64,000 nucleotides of DNA from Streptomyces sp. T12 (GTDB taxonomy: Bacteria; Actinomycetota; Actinomycetes; Streptomycetales; Streptomycetaceae). The DNA is taken from NCBI RefSeq assembly GCF_028736035.1, contig NZ_CP117866.1:5456001-5520000 (forward strand), read 5' to 3'. Made by a program: the position numbers and the translations under genes. Shown here piece after piece: positions 18,359 through 26,898 of this stretch (the first letter of the stretch is position 1; the number at the start of each line of letters is the position of its first letter). The notes beneath the pieces are model-generated. The model was not told the origin of the DNA, ran no database searches, and saw only the letters and a program-made list of their open reading frames with translations.

Positions 18359-20437
18359 ATGCCCGGAACCGTGCTGCTGCTGGCCGCCGCACCGGCGGCC
18401 AAGGGCTGTCTGGTGGACGCCGCCTCCGTGCTCCCCGTCCTCGCCGCGGTCCCGCCCACGGTGCTGTCCGGCACGGACACGGCGAACGTCGTGGAACTCG
18501 CCGACCCCCTGGAACCGCAGGCCGTCCTCACCCGCCTGCGCGCCGCCGCGGCCGCCCCCGCCCCGCTCACCGTCTTCGTCACCGGCCAGCTGCAACTGGA
18601 CCGCCGCCAGCACCTGCCCCACCTCGCGCTGGCCCGGACCACCCCGGCGACGGTCCGTTACACCGGCTTCCCCTGGCACTGGTTCCGCGAGGAACTGCGC
18701 CTGCGCGCACCGGGCTCGACCACCCTGCTCCTCGACCTGCACGCCGACGCCGAGGCCTGGGAGTGGCTCCTCGCCAACCCCCTCGACTCGGGCCGCAACA
18801 GTACGGTGTACGGCCGCATCGCGCCCCCGCCGAACCGCCGCACGGTGGCGACGCCGGCCTACATGAAGGCCGTAGCCACCCTCCTGCGCAGCGGCCACCG
18901 CCCACCCCTCGACCAACTGCACCACCAGGCTCTGTCCCGAATCGCCCCCGAGGGCGGCCCGGGCACCGACATCATCCTGACGGCCCAGGGCCCGACCCAA
19001 CTCCCTGCCCCGAGCCCGGCACCGGCACCGGCCCCGGGGCCGGGGGCTTCGCGGGGTGCTGTGCCGCTTCCGGTGGCGGGTGATGCGCGGGGTGCTGTGC
19101 CGGTTGCGGTGGGGGGTGGCGGGCAGGGTGCTGTGCCGCTTCCGGTGGCGGGTGATGCGCGGGGTGCTGTGCCGGTTGCGGTGGGGGGTGGCGGGCAGGG
19201 TGCTGTGCCGCTTCCGGTGGCGGGTGATGCGCGGAGTTCCGTGCCGGTACCTGTGCCGGGTGGCGGGCAGAATCCTCCGCCGGCCCCTGTGCAGAGTCCC
19301 GTACTGGGCCCTGCGTCGAGTGCCGCGCAGAATCTGCCGCCGGGTCCAGGGCAGAGTGCCCCGCAGGTCCCTGCTCATGGCTCCGCGTCGGCTTCTGTGC
19401 CGGGTTCCGTGGCGACTTCCGGGCTGAGCTCTGTGTCGACGTCCGTGCCGAGTTCCGCATCGGCCTCTATGCCGAGTTCCGGGTCGGCTTCCGAGTCGAG
19501 TGCTGCGCAGAACTTCCCGCCGGGGCCGGTGCAAAGTGCCCCGCAGGTCCCTGCTCACGGTCCCGCGTCGGCTTCCATGCCGAGCTCCGCCTCAGCTTCC
19601 GCGTCGAGTGCCGCGCAGAACCTCCCGCCGATCCCTGCCCACAGCCCCGCATCGGCTCCCGCGCCGAACCTCGCACCGGCTTCCGCGCCGACTCCCGTCC
19701 CGATTTCCGCGCCGCCGAGCCCTGCACCGGCTTCCGCGCCGACTCCCGTCCCGATTTCCGCGCCGTCGAGCCCCGCATCGGCTCCCGCGCCGGACCTCGC
19801 ACCGGCTTCCGCGTCGACCCCCGTCCCGATTTCCGCGCCGCCGAGCCCCGCATCGACTCCCGCGCCGGACCTCGCACCGGCTTCCACGCCGACCCCCGTC
19901 CCCATTTCCGCGCCGCCGACCCCCGTGCCGGCTGCCGCGTCCACCCCCATGCCCGCTGCCGCCCCCACCCCCACCCTGGCCTTCGCGCTGAGCCCCTCGC
20001 ACAGCCCCTTGCCGAGTGACCCGCACGCCGATATCGCTGCCGCCATCGAGGGCGGGCGGGCCGGGGAGGCTGATGGGTTGGCTGCGCATCATGAGCAGGT
20101 TGCCGTGCGCAGTCATGGGCCCTACTCCGAGGAGGCCCTGCACTGGATCGAGGTCCGGGCGGATCTGGCGATGCTGGCGGGGGACTCGGTGCGCAGTTGC
20201 CGTACCTGGCTGACGGTCGCCTCGGCGAGGCTCTCCGCAGGGCAGGCCCCGGACACGCCCGCGGTGGAGGCCGCGGTGGACCGGGCCCACCATCAGTGGG
20301 GGCAGATCCACGACACGGCACACGCGCGTGAACTGGGGTCTGCGCTCGCGGAGTTGAGGGGCCGGGTGCCGGGCCGCCGACGGGGCGCTCTGGAGAACGT
20401 CCATCAGCGGCTGCGGCAGCTGCAGGTCAGCGGGTGA
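18359..20437 (+). CDS. Large protein: alpha/beta-like N-domain, Pro/Ala/Ser repeat linker, helical C-domain
   Basis: 692 residues in three parts. Residues 1-215 look globular, with alternating strands and helices (VLLLAAAP, LTVFVTGQLQLD, TTLLLDLHAD); they may be a degenerate caspase/CHAT-like or Rossmann-like fold, but no catalytic pair is evident. Residues about 216-548 are nearly all Pro, Ala, Ser, Val and Gly, with three near-perfect 24-residue repeats and many shorter ones, a disordered linker. Residues 550-692 are helical and TPR-like (EEALHWIEVRADLAMLAGD). The ATG follows GGGAGG by five bases. It sits 70 bases after the PP2C phosphatase gene, so co-transcription is possible. Function unknown. 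Confidence 0.8.
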   Translation: MPGTVLLLAAAPAAKGCLVDAASVLPVLAAVPPTVLSGTDTANVVELADPLEPQAVLTRLRAAAAAPAPLTVFVTGQLQLDRRQHLPHLALARTTPATVRYTGFPWHWFREELRLRAPGSTTLLLDLHADAEAWEWLLANPLDSGRNSTVYGRIAPPPNRRTVATPAYMKAVATLLRSGHRPPLDQLHHQALSRIAPEGGPGTDIILTAQGPTQLPAPSPAPAPAPGPGASRGAVPLPVAGDARGAVPVAVGGGGQGAVPLPVAGDARGAVPVAVGGGGQGAVPLPVAGDARSSVPVPVPGGGQNPPPAPVQSPVLGPASSAAQNLPPGPGQSAPQVPAHGSASASVPGSVATSGLSSVSTSVPSSASASMPSSGSASESSAAQNFPPGPVQSAPQVPAHGPASASMPSSASASASSAAQNLPPIPAHSPASAPAPNLAPASAPTPVPISAPPSPAPASAPTPVPISAPSSPASAPAPDLAPASASTPVPISAPPSPASTPAPDLAPASTPTPVPISAPPTPVPAAASTPMPAAAPTPTLAFALSPSHSPLPSDPHADIAAAIEGGRAGEADGLAAHHEQVAVRSHGPYSEEALHWIEVRADLAMLAGDSVRSCRTWLTVASARLSAGQAPDTPAVEAAVDRAHHQWGQIHDTAHARELGSALAELRGRVPGRRRGALENVHQRLRQLQVSG
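19055..19270. repeat. 72-bp tandem repeat, three copies
   Basis: Copies at 19055-19126, 19127-19198 and 19199-19270; the first two are almost identical and the third diverges at its end. Each encodes 24 residues starting GAVPLPVAGDARG. Degenerate GCC/TCC-rich repeats continue to about 19960. The unit is in frame, so length variation is tolerated. Confidence 0.92.
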
Positions 20438-20441
20438 CGGT

Positions 20442-22406
20442 TCAGCGGGTGAAGGTGAAGTACTTCCAGCTGCCGTACGTCGTCGTGTTGACGTTGTCGC
20501 CCGACGTCGTGTCGATGTAGGACGAGCGGATCCGGAAGCGGACGCCCGTGGGCGGGGTGTCGTCCAGGAGGACGGAGTCCTTGCCGTAGCGGTCCAGGCC
20601 GAAGTACTGGGTGGTGTTGGTGTGCCAGGCCCCGCTGTAGAACTGCTGGATCTGGAACTGGTACTTGCGGCCCGGGTACATCGTCATCGTCGTGTTGAAG
20701 ACCGGGTCCTTGGACTGGTGGAAGTAGTAGTACTTCGCGTTCCAGGCGGTGGCCGTCTTGTAGGCGCCGGTCAGCGACGTGGAGATCGCCACCTTGGAGT
20801 AGACCGTGTTGGTCGTCGTCTTCGCCGCGTACCGCGTGTCACCCGTGAACTTGGCGCTGACCTTGGTGTCCCGGGTGAGACGGACGGTCGCCGTGAGGTT
20901 GCCGGACGAGTCGACCGTGCCCTTCTTGACCAGCGCGTTGGGCTTGTCGGAGCCGTAGGGGTCGGCCCAGATCTCCACGGTGCGGTTCTTGTACGTGGTG
21001 CCGAGGTGCGCGGTGAAGGTGACGTCGCTGCCGTAGCCGTACACTTTGAGGTTGTTGTTCAGCGTCACCGTCGTCGCCGTCTTGGCGACGGTCACCGAAC
21101 CGGAGGCCGTGGCACCCGCGTGGTCCGCGTCGCCCGCGTAGGTCACCGTGTAGGTCACCTTGCCGCCGGCCGGCGGGGTGTCCGTGAAGGAGTACGAGCC
21201 GTCCGCGGCGACGGTCGCCGTGCCGAGGGACTTGCCGCTCGGGGACTCGTCGTCGGTGCGGGTGACGGCGACCGTGGTGCCCGCCGGGAACGCGGCCGAC
21301 GAGGTCAGCGTGCCGGTCACCGTCAGCGGCTGGGCGCGGGTCGCGGTGGCCGGTGCGGACGCGGTGAGGGTGGACGACACCTTGGTGGGGTCGTCGTAGA
21401 CGTACAGCGTGTTGCTGCTGGAGACCGCGAACAGCTTGCTGCCGTCCGGCGCCCAGGCGAGCCCGCGCGCGGCGAGCTGGTCGGAGCCGAACGTGTACTC
21501 CTTCAGCGGCAGCGAGGTGCCCGGCTTGAACAGATGGACGTCCGCCTCGTCCGTCGAGCTGGTGCCCGCCGCGACATCGCCGTTGGGAGCGATGTCGACC
21601 GCGTTCGGGTACGGGTTGGTGACGTACTTGCCGTCCTTGGACAGGTCCGTGAGCTTGTAGACCGCCTGGTAGTACGGGGCGCCGCTGGCCGTGACGACAT
21701 CCTTGCCGTCGGGCGTGACGGCCATGTCCATGAGGTTGCCGCCGCCCGTGGAACCCGGGTCGAAGGCATACGCGGTCTGGCTGGGCGTGCCCGAGGAGAC
21801 GTCGTACACCGCGAGGACGACCGGGCTCTGGCCCAGGGCGCCCGCGACCAGCGTGCCGGGCGCGCCGGCGGAGGCGTCCAGGATGGGGGCGGAGTACCAG
21901 GCGTTGGTGGGCGCCTGGTTCAGGGTGACGGCCGGGTCGGTGCCGCTGAGGTCCAGCGAGCCGATGTTGCCCTCGGCGGCGCCGCCGTAGCCGAACCAGA
22001 TCTTGCCGCCGGTCTCCGCGAGGTACTGCGGGTCGGCGGTGCCGGTGGAGTAGCGGTGGGCCTCGGTCGCGGTCGCGGTGTCGATGGCCACGATCGCGTC
22101 GGCGTCGCCCACGGCCGCGTACACGGTGCCGGAGTCGGGCGACAGCTCCAGGCCGCGGACGCCGGGCAGCGAGCCGACGGTGCCGACGAGCGCGCCGGCG
22201 TAGTCGGTGACGACGACCTGGCCCGCGGTCGGGTCGCTGATGAAGACCCGCTGGTGGACCCCGTCGACGACGATGTCGCCGGTCGACTTCAGGGGCAGGG
22301 ACGTGCTGGAGTCGGCGGCCGCCGACCCGGTGCCGGTCGCGACCAGGGCGACCGAGCTGAACAGGACCGCGAGCGCTGTCGCGGCGGGGAGAGTGCGTCT
22401 GCGCAC
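20442..22406 (-). CDS. Secreted beta-propeller protein with Ig-like repeats
   Basis: 654 residues. Sec signal peptide at 1-31. Residues about 40-345 show repeated strand patterns of a YncE/WD40-like propeller (ISDPTAGQVVVTDY, LELSPDSGTVYAAVGD, LAWAPDGSKLFAVSSSN). Two Ig-like domains follow (about 350-445 and 446-540) with TYTVTYAGDADH-type motifs, then a Tyr-rich C-terminal domain. It is probably an extracellular or wall-associated adhesin-like protein; no enzyme motif is seen. The GTG start has a weak G-run upstream. It converges with the preceding gene, with four bases between stops. Confidence 0.85.
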   Translation of the reverse strand: MRRRTLPAATALAVLFSSVALVATGTGSAAADSSTSLPLKSTGDIVVDGVHQRVFISDPTAGQVVVTDYAGALVGTVGSLPGVRGLELSPDSGTVYAAVGDADAIVAIDTATATEAHRYSTGTADPQYLAETGGKIWFGYGGAAEGNIGSLDLSGTDPAVTLNQAPTNAWYSAPILDASAGAPGTLVAGALGQSPVVLAVYDVSSGTPSQTAYAFDPGSTGGGNLMDMAVTPDGKDVVTASGAPYYQAVYKLTDLSKDGKYVTNPYPNAVDIAPNGDVAAGTSSTDEADVHLFKPGTSLPLKEYTFGSDQLAARGLAWAPDGSKLFAVSSSNTLYVYDDPTKVSSTLTASAPATATRAQPLTVTGTLTSSAAFPAGTTVAVTRTDDESPSGKSLGTATVAADGSYSFTDTPPAGGKVTYTVTYAGDADHAGATASGSVTVAKTATTVTLNNNLKVYGYGSDVTFTAHLGTTYKNRTVEIWADPYGSDKPNALVKKGTVDSSGNLTATVRLTRDTKVSAKFTGDTRYAAKTTTNTVYSKVAISTSLTGAYKTATAWNAKYYYFHQSKDPVFNTTMTMYPGRKYQFQIQQFYSGAWHTNTTQYFGLDRYGKDSVLLDDTPPTGVRFRIRSSYIDTTSGDNVNTTTYGSWKYFTFTR

Positions 22407-22563
22407 GGTGGTTTCGAACCCCCCGGAACGAAAAAGTGAGGGGCGGCCGCGGCAGAAGAGGACACGCGTGCCGCCGTGAGTGATCGAAGGCTAAGTCATG
22501 GCGCTGACAGCCGGGCGAAGAGGGCGCGTAAGAGACGGGTGAGAGACAGAGAGCCAAAGGGAG

Positions 22564-22600
22564 GCCCCGGCGGGACCAGGGGGTGGTGTCCCGCCGGGGC
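22564..22600 (-). terminator. Terminator after NPP1 gene
   Basis: GCCCCGGCGGGAC pairs perfectly with GTCCCGCCGGGGC around an 11-base loop, 42 bases past the NPP1 stop codon. Confidence 0.88.
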
Positions 22601-22641
22601 GGCTCGTTGTCGGTCCGTGCGTCAGAAGCGGGGACCTCGCG

Positions 22642-23421
22642 TCAGAACGCGGGGACCTCGTCGGGCCGGGCCTTGTTGATGTTGCTGACGAGGTTGTTGG
22701 TCAGCGGGAAGTTGGCCCTGCCCCACTGGGAGTTCCACAGGGCGTCGCGCGGCGTCTTGTCCATCTGCTCCATGGTCACCAGGGCCGGGGTGTCCCAGTG
22801 GTTGCCCGGCCCCCAGGCCTCCGTGTCCTCGCCCCACTTGGCGAAGCGGAAGGCGTGCGTACTCGCGCCGTCCTTGTGGTAAACGATCTTGACGTGGTTG
22901 CCGTCCATCGGCACCTCGTTGATCGGGTGGGTGCTGTAGCCGCCGTGCCGGGACGCGGCCAGGTACCGGGGGCGCTCCTCGCCCTGCTTCTGGAAGACCA
23001 CGACGGACTCCCAGTCGTGGCGGTGCCCGAAGGCGTCGGCGCCGTTGAGCGTCTGGTCCTTCTCGAAGTAGAGCGCGTACACGTAGGCGCACCAGCCGTT
23101 TCTGCACAGGGACTGTGAGTACGTGTTGGCTCGGCCGAGGTGGCCGTCCCGGCACTGGCCGGTGATCGAGCCGCTGGGGTTGAGACCGCCGTTGAGGTTT
23201 CCGCCCGCGTCCACAGCCGCCGCGGGGAAGCAGCCGTCCCCGTCGTAGTCGAACAGCGGCATGTACTTGTTCTGGAAGGTGCTCGCGTTCCAGGGCAGCG
23301 GATTCAGGACGCCGGCGCTGGCGCTGCCCGTCAGGCCTACGGTCAGTGCGGCGGCGCTGACCAGGACGAGGGCGGCCTGGGCGAGGCGGGAGCGTCGGCG
23401 GGGCTTGGCTGTCTTCGGCAT
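22642..23421 (-). CDS. Secreted NPP1 (NLP) necrosis-inducing protein
   Basis: 259 residues. Signal peptide about 1-36 (basic start, then VLVSAAALTVGLTGSASA). The mature part is an NPP1 domain with the family heptapeptide GHRHDWE at 132-138, conserved DYDGDGCFPAAAVD at about 58-71 and two Cys pairs. Characterised NLP proteins bind sphingolipid headgroups and lyse plant plasma membranes through a metal held near this motif. The ATG at 23421 has GGAG at 7 bases. Upstream lies the ATTGATCG element shared with the other secreted toxin genes. Confidence 0.93.
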   Translation of the reverse strand: MPKTAKPRRRSRLAQAALVLVSAAALTVGLTGSASAGVLNPLPWNASTFQNKYMPLFDYDGDGCFPAAAVDAGGNLNGGLNPSGSITGQCRDGHLGRANTYSQSLCRNGWCAYVYALYFEKDQTLNGADAFGHRHDWESVVVFQKQGEERPRYLAASRHGGYSTHPINEVPMDGNHVKIVYHKDGASTHAFRFAKWGEDTEAWGPGNHWDTPALVTMEQMDKTPRDALWNSQWGRANFPLTNNLVSNINKARPDEVPAF

Positions 23422-23489
23422 GTGGGTGCTCCGGTGGTTCGTTCTGCCGGGAGTCCGGCGGGACGAGACCGAGACTGGAGCGCGCCGAA

Positions 23490-23524
23490 TTGATTGGCGG
23501 CATGTTCTGAACAGAGCGATCAAT
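23490..23524 (-). promoter_or_regulatory. ATTGAT/ATCAAT element upstream of NPP1 gene
   Basis: ATTGAT at 23490-23495 and ATCAAT at 23519-23524 form an inverted repeat with 23 bases between; the interval also contains the dyad GTTC-TGAAC. On the toxin coding strand the distal half reads ATTGATCG, 96-103 bases before the start. Related elements precede the ribosome-inactivating and aerolysin-like genes. Binding protein unknown. Confidence 0.5.
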
Positions 23525-23560
23525 CGTCCTCGGCGTTTCGGGGGGATGTTCCTCGCGGCG

Positions 23561-24043
23561 TCAACACCCGTTCCCCTCGCGCCGTTCGGAGTTCACCTCA
23601 CGTCGTCCCGCGGCCTTGCCGTCACACTCGAACCAGACGGTCTTGCCGGGCCGGTCGGTCAGGGGAACCCACCCCCACCGATCCGTGACGGCCTCGACGA
23701 TCGCCACTCCGCGCCCGTCCTCGGAGAGTTCGGAGAGTCCGTCCACAGCTGTGGACAACGGCGGACGCGGGCTCGTGTCAGTGACCTCGACGCGCAGCCC
23801 CCGCCCCTCCGACAGCCGCAGGATCAGCACCGCGGCACGCCGGTCGGGACAGTGGCGTACGACGTTGGCGATCAGCTCCGTGAGCGCGAGGGACGCCGAG
23901 TCGTAAAGGTCGTCCATCTCCCAGGCGGCGAGATACCGGCGCAGGATGCGGCGCAGGTGCCGGGCGGAGTGCTCACCGAGGGTGAAGTCGGTGCCGTACC
24001 GGGCGCCAAGTCCTTCCTCGGGCAGGGCAGTTACGTGATTCAT
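23561..24043 (-). CDS. RsbW-like ATP-binding anti-sigma-type kinase
   Basis: 160 residues, one HATPase_c (GHKL) domain: N-box LALTELIANVVRHC at about 54-67, G1 VEVTDTSPRPP, and G2 GRGVAIVEAVTDRWGWV. Streptomyces encode many such short kinases, often beside HTH-DUF5753 and DUF397 genes as here. Predicted to bind a sigma factor, anti-sigma antagonist or regulator. Divergent from the HTH-DUF5753 gene with an 86-base gap. It lacks a clear ribosome binding site at the ATG. Confidence 0.88.
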   Translation of the reverse strand: MNHVTALPEEGLGARYGTDFTLGEHSARHLRRILRRYLAAWEMDDLYDSASLALTELIANVVRHCPDRRAAVLILRLSEGRGLRVEVTDTSPRPPLSTAVDGLSELSEDGRGVAIVEAVTDRWGWVPLTDRPGKTVWFECDGKAAGRREVNSERREGNGC

Positions 24044-24129
24044 GCCATCAGCGTGGAGTCGTGTGATTACGCTCGGCTACAGACCGAACTGAACGCCGCG
24101 CCGCGTTCTGACCTGGGGGTGACCGCCGC

Positions 24130-24978
24130 ATGCCCAACATCCGCACACTCGACCCCACCGCCTCGCCGCTGGACTACTTCGGCTCCGAGCTCCGCCGGTA
24201 CCGGGAGTCGGCGGGGATGTCCCAGCAGGAGCTCGGCGACTGCATCTTCTGCACCGGCTCCCTGGTGGGCCAGATCGAGACCGCCCACAAGGTGCCGACC
24301 AGGGAGTTCGCGGAACGGGCGGATGCGGCGCTGCTGACGGACGGGTGCTTTTCGCGGCTCGTCGGGCTGGTGTTGCGGAGCCAACTGCCGACGTGGTTTC
24401 AGGCGTACGCCGACATGGAAGCGAAGGCGACGTACATCTCCACGTACCAGTGCCAGCTGGTGTACGGGCTGTTGCAGACGGAGGAGTACGCCCGTGCCGT
24501 GCTGGCCACGGGACGGCCGGACAAGCTCGACGAACTGGTCGCCGCCCGCATGGAACGCCAGCGCATCCTCAAGCGGGAGCATCCTCCCCTGACGTTGGTG
24601 GTGCTCGACGAGGCGGTGCTGCACCGCCCGATCGGCGGCCCGGAGGTCATGCGGAAGCAACTCCACCACCTGTTGGGTCTCCAGGACGAGCGCTGGATCC
24701 GCCTCCAGGTGCTGCCTTTCGGGGTGGGCGGACACGCGAGCCTGGACGGCTCGTTCAACCTGCTCCGCTTCGACGACGACCCGGACGTCATCTACACCGA
24801 GGACCTGATCTCGGGCCACATGACCGCCAACCCGGACACTATCCGCGACGCCGCCCTTCGTTACGCTGACTTGCAGGGAGCCGCCTTGTCCATGGAGGAT
24901 TCGGCGGAACTGATCAAGGGCGTACTGGAGGAGCGTTATGGGCAGCACACCGGATCTGACCAACGTCCCCTGGCGTAA
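24130..24978 (+). CDS. HTH-XRE regulator with DUF5753 (WhiJ-like)
   Basis: 282 residues. An XRE HTH lies at about 15-70 (LRRYRESAGMSQQELGDCIFCTGSLVGQIE) and a DUF5753 sensor/partner domain at about 85-270. WhiJ-type proteins control development together with a small DUF397 protein, encoded here immediately downstream with a 41-base overlap. GGGGGTG lies ten bases before the ATG. A paralogue of equal length with the same overlap lies at 42539-43387 on the other strand. Confidence 0.92.
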   Translation: MPNIRTLDPTASPLDYFGSELRRYRESAGMSQQELGDCIFCTGSLVGQIETAHKVPTREFAERADAALLTDGCFSRLVGLVLRSQLPTWFQAYADMEAKATYISTYQCQLVYGLLQTEEYARAVLATGRPDKLDELVAARMERQRILKREHPPLTLVVLDEAVLHRPIGGPEVMRKQLHHLLGLQDERWIRLQVLPFGVGGHASLDGSFNLLRFDDDPDVIYTEDLISGHMTANPDTIRDAALRYADLQGAALSMEDSAELIKGVLEERYGQHTGSDQRPLA

Positions 24979-25204
24979 GTCCAGTTACAGCGGAAGCACT
25001 GGGGGCGATTGCGTCGAGTGCGCGCCCCTCGGCGGCGCCGCCTGGCGCAAGTCCTCGTACAGCGGCAACACCGGCGGCTGCTGCGTCGAGGTCGCCCACC
25101 TCACCCCCCACATCGCCGTCCGCGACTCCAAGAACCCCGAGGTCGGCGCCCTCACCCTCTCGCCGGAGGCGTACGTCGCCTTCGTGGGCCACGTCAGGCA
25201 CTGA
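24938..25204 (+). CDS. DUF397 protein, two tandem copies
   Basis: 88 residues with two DUF397 units: WRKSSYSGSTGGDCVECA at about 12-29 and a second WRKSSYSGNTGGCCVEVA at about 36-53, followed by the usual IAVRDSKNPEVGALTLSPEAYVAFV. The duplication of the N-terminal half is unusual for the family but is shared with the paralogue at 42280. Predicted small partner of the HTH-DUF5753 protein, with which it overlaps by 41 bases. The ATG is inside the upstream gene. Confidence 0.92.
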   Translation: MGSTPDLTNVPWRKSSYSGSTGGDCVECAPLGGAAWRKSSYSGNTGGCCVEVAHLTPHIAVRDSKNPEVGALTLSPEAYVAFVGHVRH

Positions 25205-25511
25205 CGAGCGCGCGGCGCCTGCGTCACGCCAGAAGCCGCCGGTGGACGGGGGGTGTCCACCGGCGGCTGTCTGCCCGGGCCCCGCGCAGAACGCGGGCGC
25301 CTCGGTTGGCCGGGACTCGTTCAGGGGGCTGAGAGGTCGCCGGCCGGGGTGTGCCCCTCGGGGGGATGAGGGCCACGGATCCAAGACTGGCAGCCGGAGA
25401 GTTGATCGGCAGCCCGTCCGATCAGGGTAATCAATCCCTCTCGAAGGTTCCGTCGAGGCATCAGCCGTCCAGTGCGCGGATCGCGAACGCTGATGCTGAG
25501 CACAGAGGCTG
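25205..25511. other. Gap between DUF397 and RIP genes
   Basis: 307 bases with a terminator at 25234-25268 and no convincing ORF. Further TTGATC and AATCAATC words occur near 25400 and 25424, resembling the toxin upstream elements but on the 3' side of the RIP gene. Confidence 0.5.
25234..25268 (+). terminator. Terminator after HTH/DUF397 pair
   Basis: AGCCGCCGGTGGAC pairs perfectly with GTCCACCGGCGGCT around a 7-base loop, 30 bases past the DUF397 stop. Confidence 0.9.
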
Positions 25512-26444
25512 TCAAGTGGTTGATTTGTACAACAGCATGAGGAAGTAGATGGCCGCGGTGTTGGCGAGTGTCTGGAAGTTGTACCGGCCGATCGGGGCGG
25601 CCGGCTGCACATTCTGGTTTTGAAGTCGCTGCTGGAAGTTGTCGCCGATCGCCTGCCAGTTGGTTGTCAGGCCGTCGTCGGACCAGTCGAAACTGTATCC
25701 CCAGTCGTCGTTCCACCCGTTGATGATCCGGTCCGAGATGGCTGGGAACCGGGCGCCCTCGGCGACAGCTTCAACGAACCACAGGAGCGCTCCCGCCCTG
25801 TTGCTGTCTGCTTGGTTCGTGTCAGCGAGCACGTTCGCGTTGTCGCGGGCATAGCGGGTGGCGAACACCGGGCTCGTTTTGCTGTTGCCGGAGAAGTTGG
25901 TCAGGCCCGGCGCCTGCGAGCCGTCCGGCATCCTGGTCACGCCGGCGTAGTTGCCCGAGAACGGGAGTTGGACTGCAAGCTGCGGGTTCGCGGACGTAGA
26001 CGGCAGCCAGTTCGCGTTCCGGAGGTCCGCGGTCGCGGTGTAGTGGTAGGTGCTGTCGTTGGGATTGTAGTAGCCCTGCACATACAGGTTGTGGGCGTTC
26101 AGGACGAGCTGGGTCAGCAGGTTCGACCCGTCGAATACGTTGACGAGGAAGTAGTCCCCGGAGTTGTTCTCGGTGGTATACACCGTCCCCGGCGAGCCGT
26201 TTCCGTAGATCGCCCGCTCACGAACTCGGCCGCGGACATCGTTGATCATCTGCTGGTAGCCGGACCGGCCTTGGCTGATGTCCCAGTGGATGTCCCTCGC
26301 GTCGTTGATCGCGAAAGCTTTCGCGGCACCGAGGGGGCTGAGCAGGGCCAGGCACAGTGCGAGCAGTACCGCGCCGGCGGTAGCTATGGTCATTCTGCTG
26401 CGTCGGCCGCGCAGAGGGCTGCCGACTGCGATCTCAGTACTCAT
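25512..26444 (-). CDS. Secreted ribosome-inactivating protein (rRNA N-glycosidase)
   Basis: 310 residues. Signal peptide about 1-45 (TAGAVLLALCLALLSPLGAAKAFA). The mature domain aligns with the ricin A/Shiga catalytic fold: Y121 in NLYVQGYY (ricin Y80), Y166 in FSGNYAGV (Y123), E229 and R232 in VAEGARF (E177, R180) and W263 in TTNWQAIGDNFQ (W211). All active-site residues are kept. Predicted to remove the sarcin-ricin loop adenine of large-subunit rRNA after export to a target cell. No binding (lectin) domain is attached. The ATG at 26444 has AGGAG six bases upstream. Few bacterial RIPs are known; Streptomyces examples have been reported. No immunity gene is evident nearby. Confidence 0.92.
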   Translation of the reverse strand: MSTEIAVGSPLRGRRSRMTIATAGAVLLALCLALLSPLGAAKAFAINDARDIHWDISQGRSGYQQMINDVRGRVRERAIYGNGSPGTVYTTENNSGDYFLVNVFDGSNLLTQLVLNAHNLYVQGYYNPNDSTYHYTATADLRNANWLPSTSANPQLAVQLPFSGNYAGVTRMPDGSQAPGLTNFSGNSKTSPVFATRYARDNANVLADTNQADSNRAGALLWFVEAVAEGARFPAISDRIINGWNDDWGYSFDWSDDGLTTNWQAIGDNFQQRLQNQNVQPAAPIGRYNFQTLANTAAIYFLMLLYKSTT

Positions 26445-26898
26445 GTGCTTCTCCTGATGTGGGATGGCGCACCGTGCCCGTGCCCGTGTCCGTGTGGGGC
26501 CCGGCGGGCCGGCGTCTTGAGCAGTTCTGCTCAAGTTGGGTATCTGCTCCGTTCTGTCCGGTTGGGTACGCAACCGACTCTCCGGCGCGAGGGGTTGACC
26601 AGCGAGTCGAATCGGGGGAGCAATCAATTCCGAGCTGCTCGATCAACAGGTTTTTCCTCACCTGTCCTGCGGCGATTCGTGAACGACCGGACCGAGACCC
26701 GCAACCGGAACGTTGATTTCCCCGTCCCCTTTGTCAGGTCAATCAATTTCGTGGGCGGAGGGGATCGGCGGAGGGGATTGATGCACCTCACATGTCGCAT
26801 CGCCTCAACGTCACCCCCGGGCAACCCGGGCGTTACCGAGCGGCTTGTACGTTCGTCGCGCTCGGCGTCCCTTTCGCCGGCCATACGGAGGTGTGCGC
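26445..26898. promoter_or_regulatory. Shared upstream region of RIP and nSTAND1 genes
   Basis: A 454-base divergent promoter region without a gene. It is less GC-rich than its surroundings and holds TTGAT/ATCAA words: CAATCAAT at 26621-26628, GATCAAC at 26641-26647, CGTTGATT at 26711-26718, GTCAGGTCAATCAAT at 26735-26749 and GGATTGATG near 26776. The 15-mer at 26735-26749 is repeated exactly, inverted, at 30753-30767. An imperfect dyad CTTGAGCAGTTCTGCTCAAG lies at 26516-26535. Confidence 0.65.
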
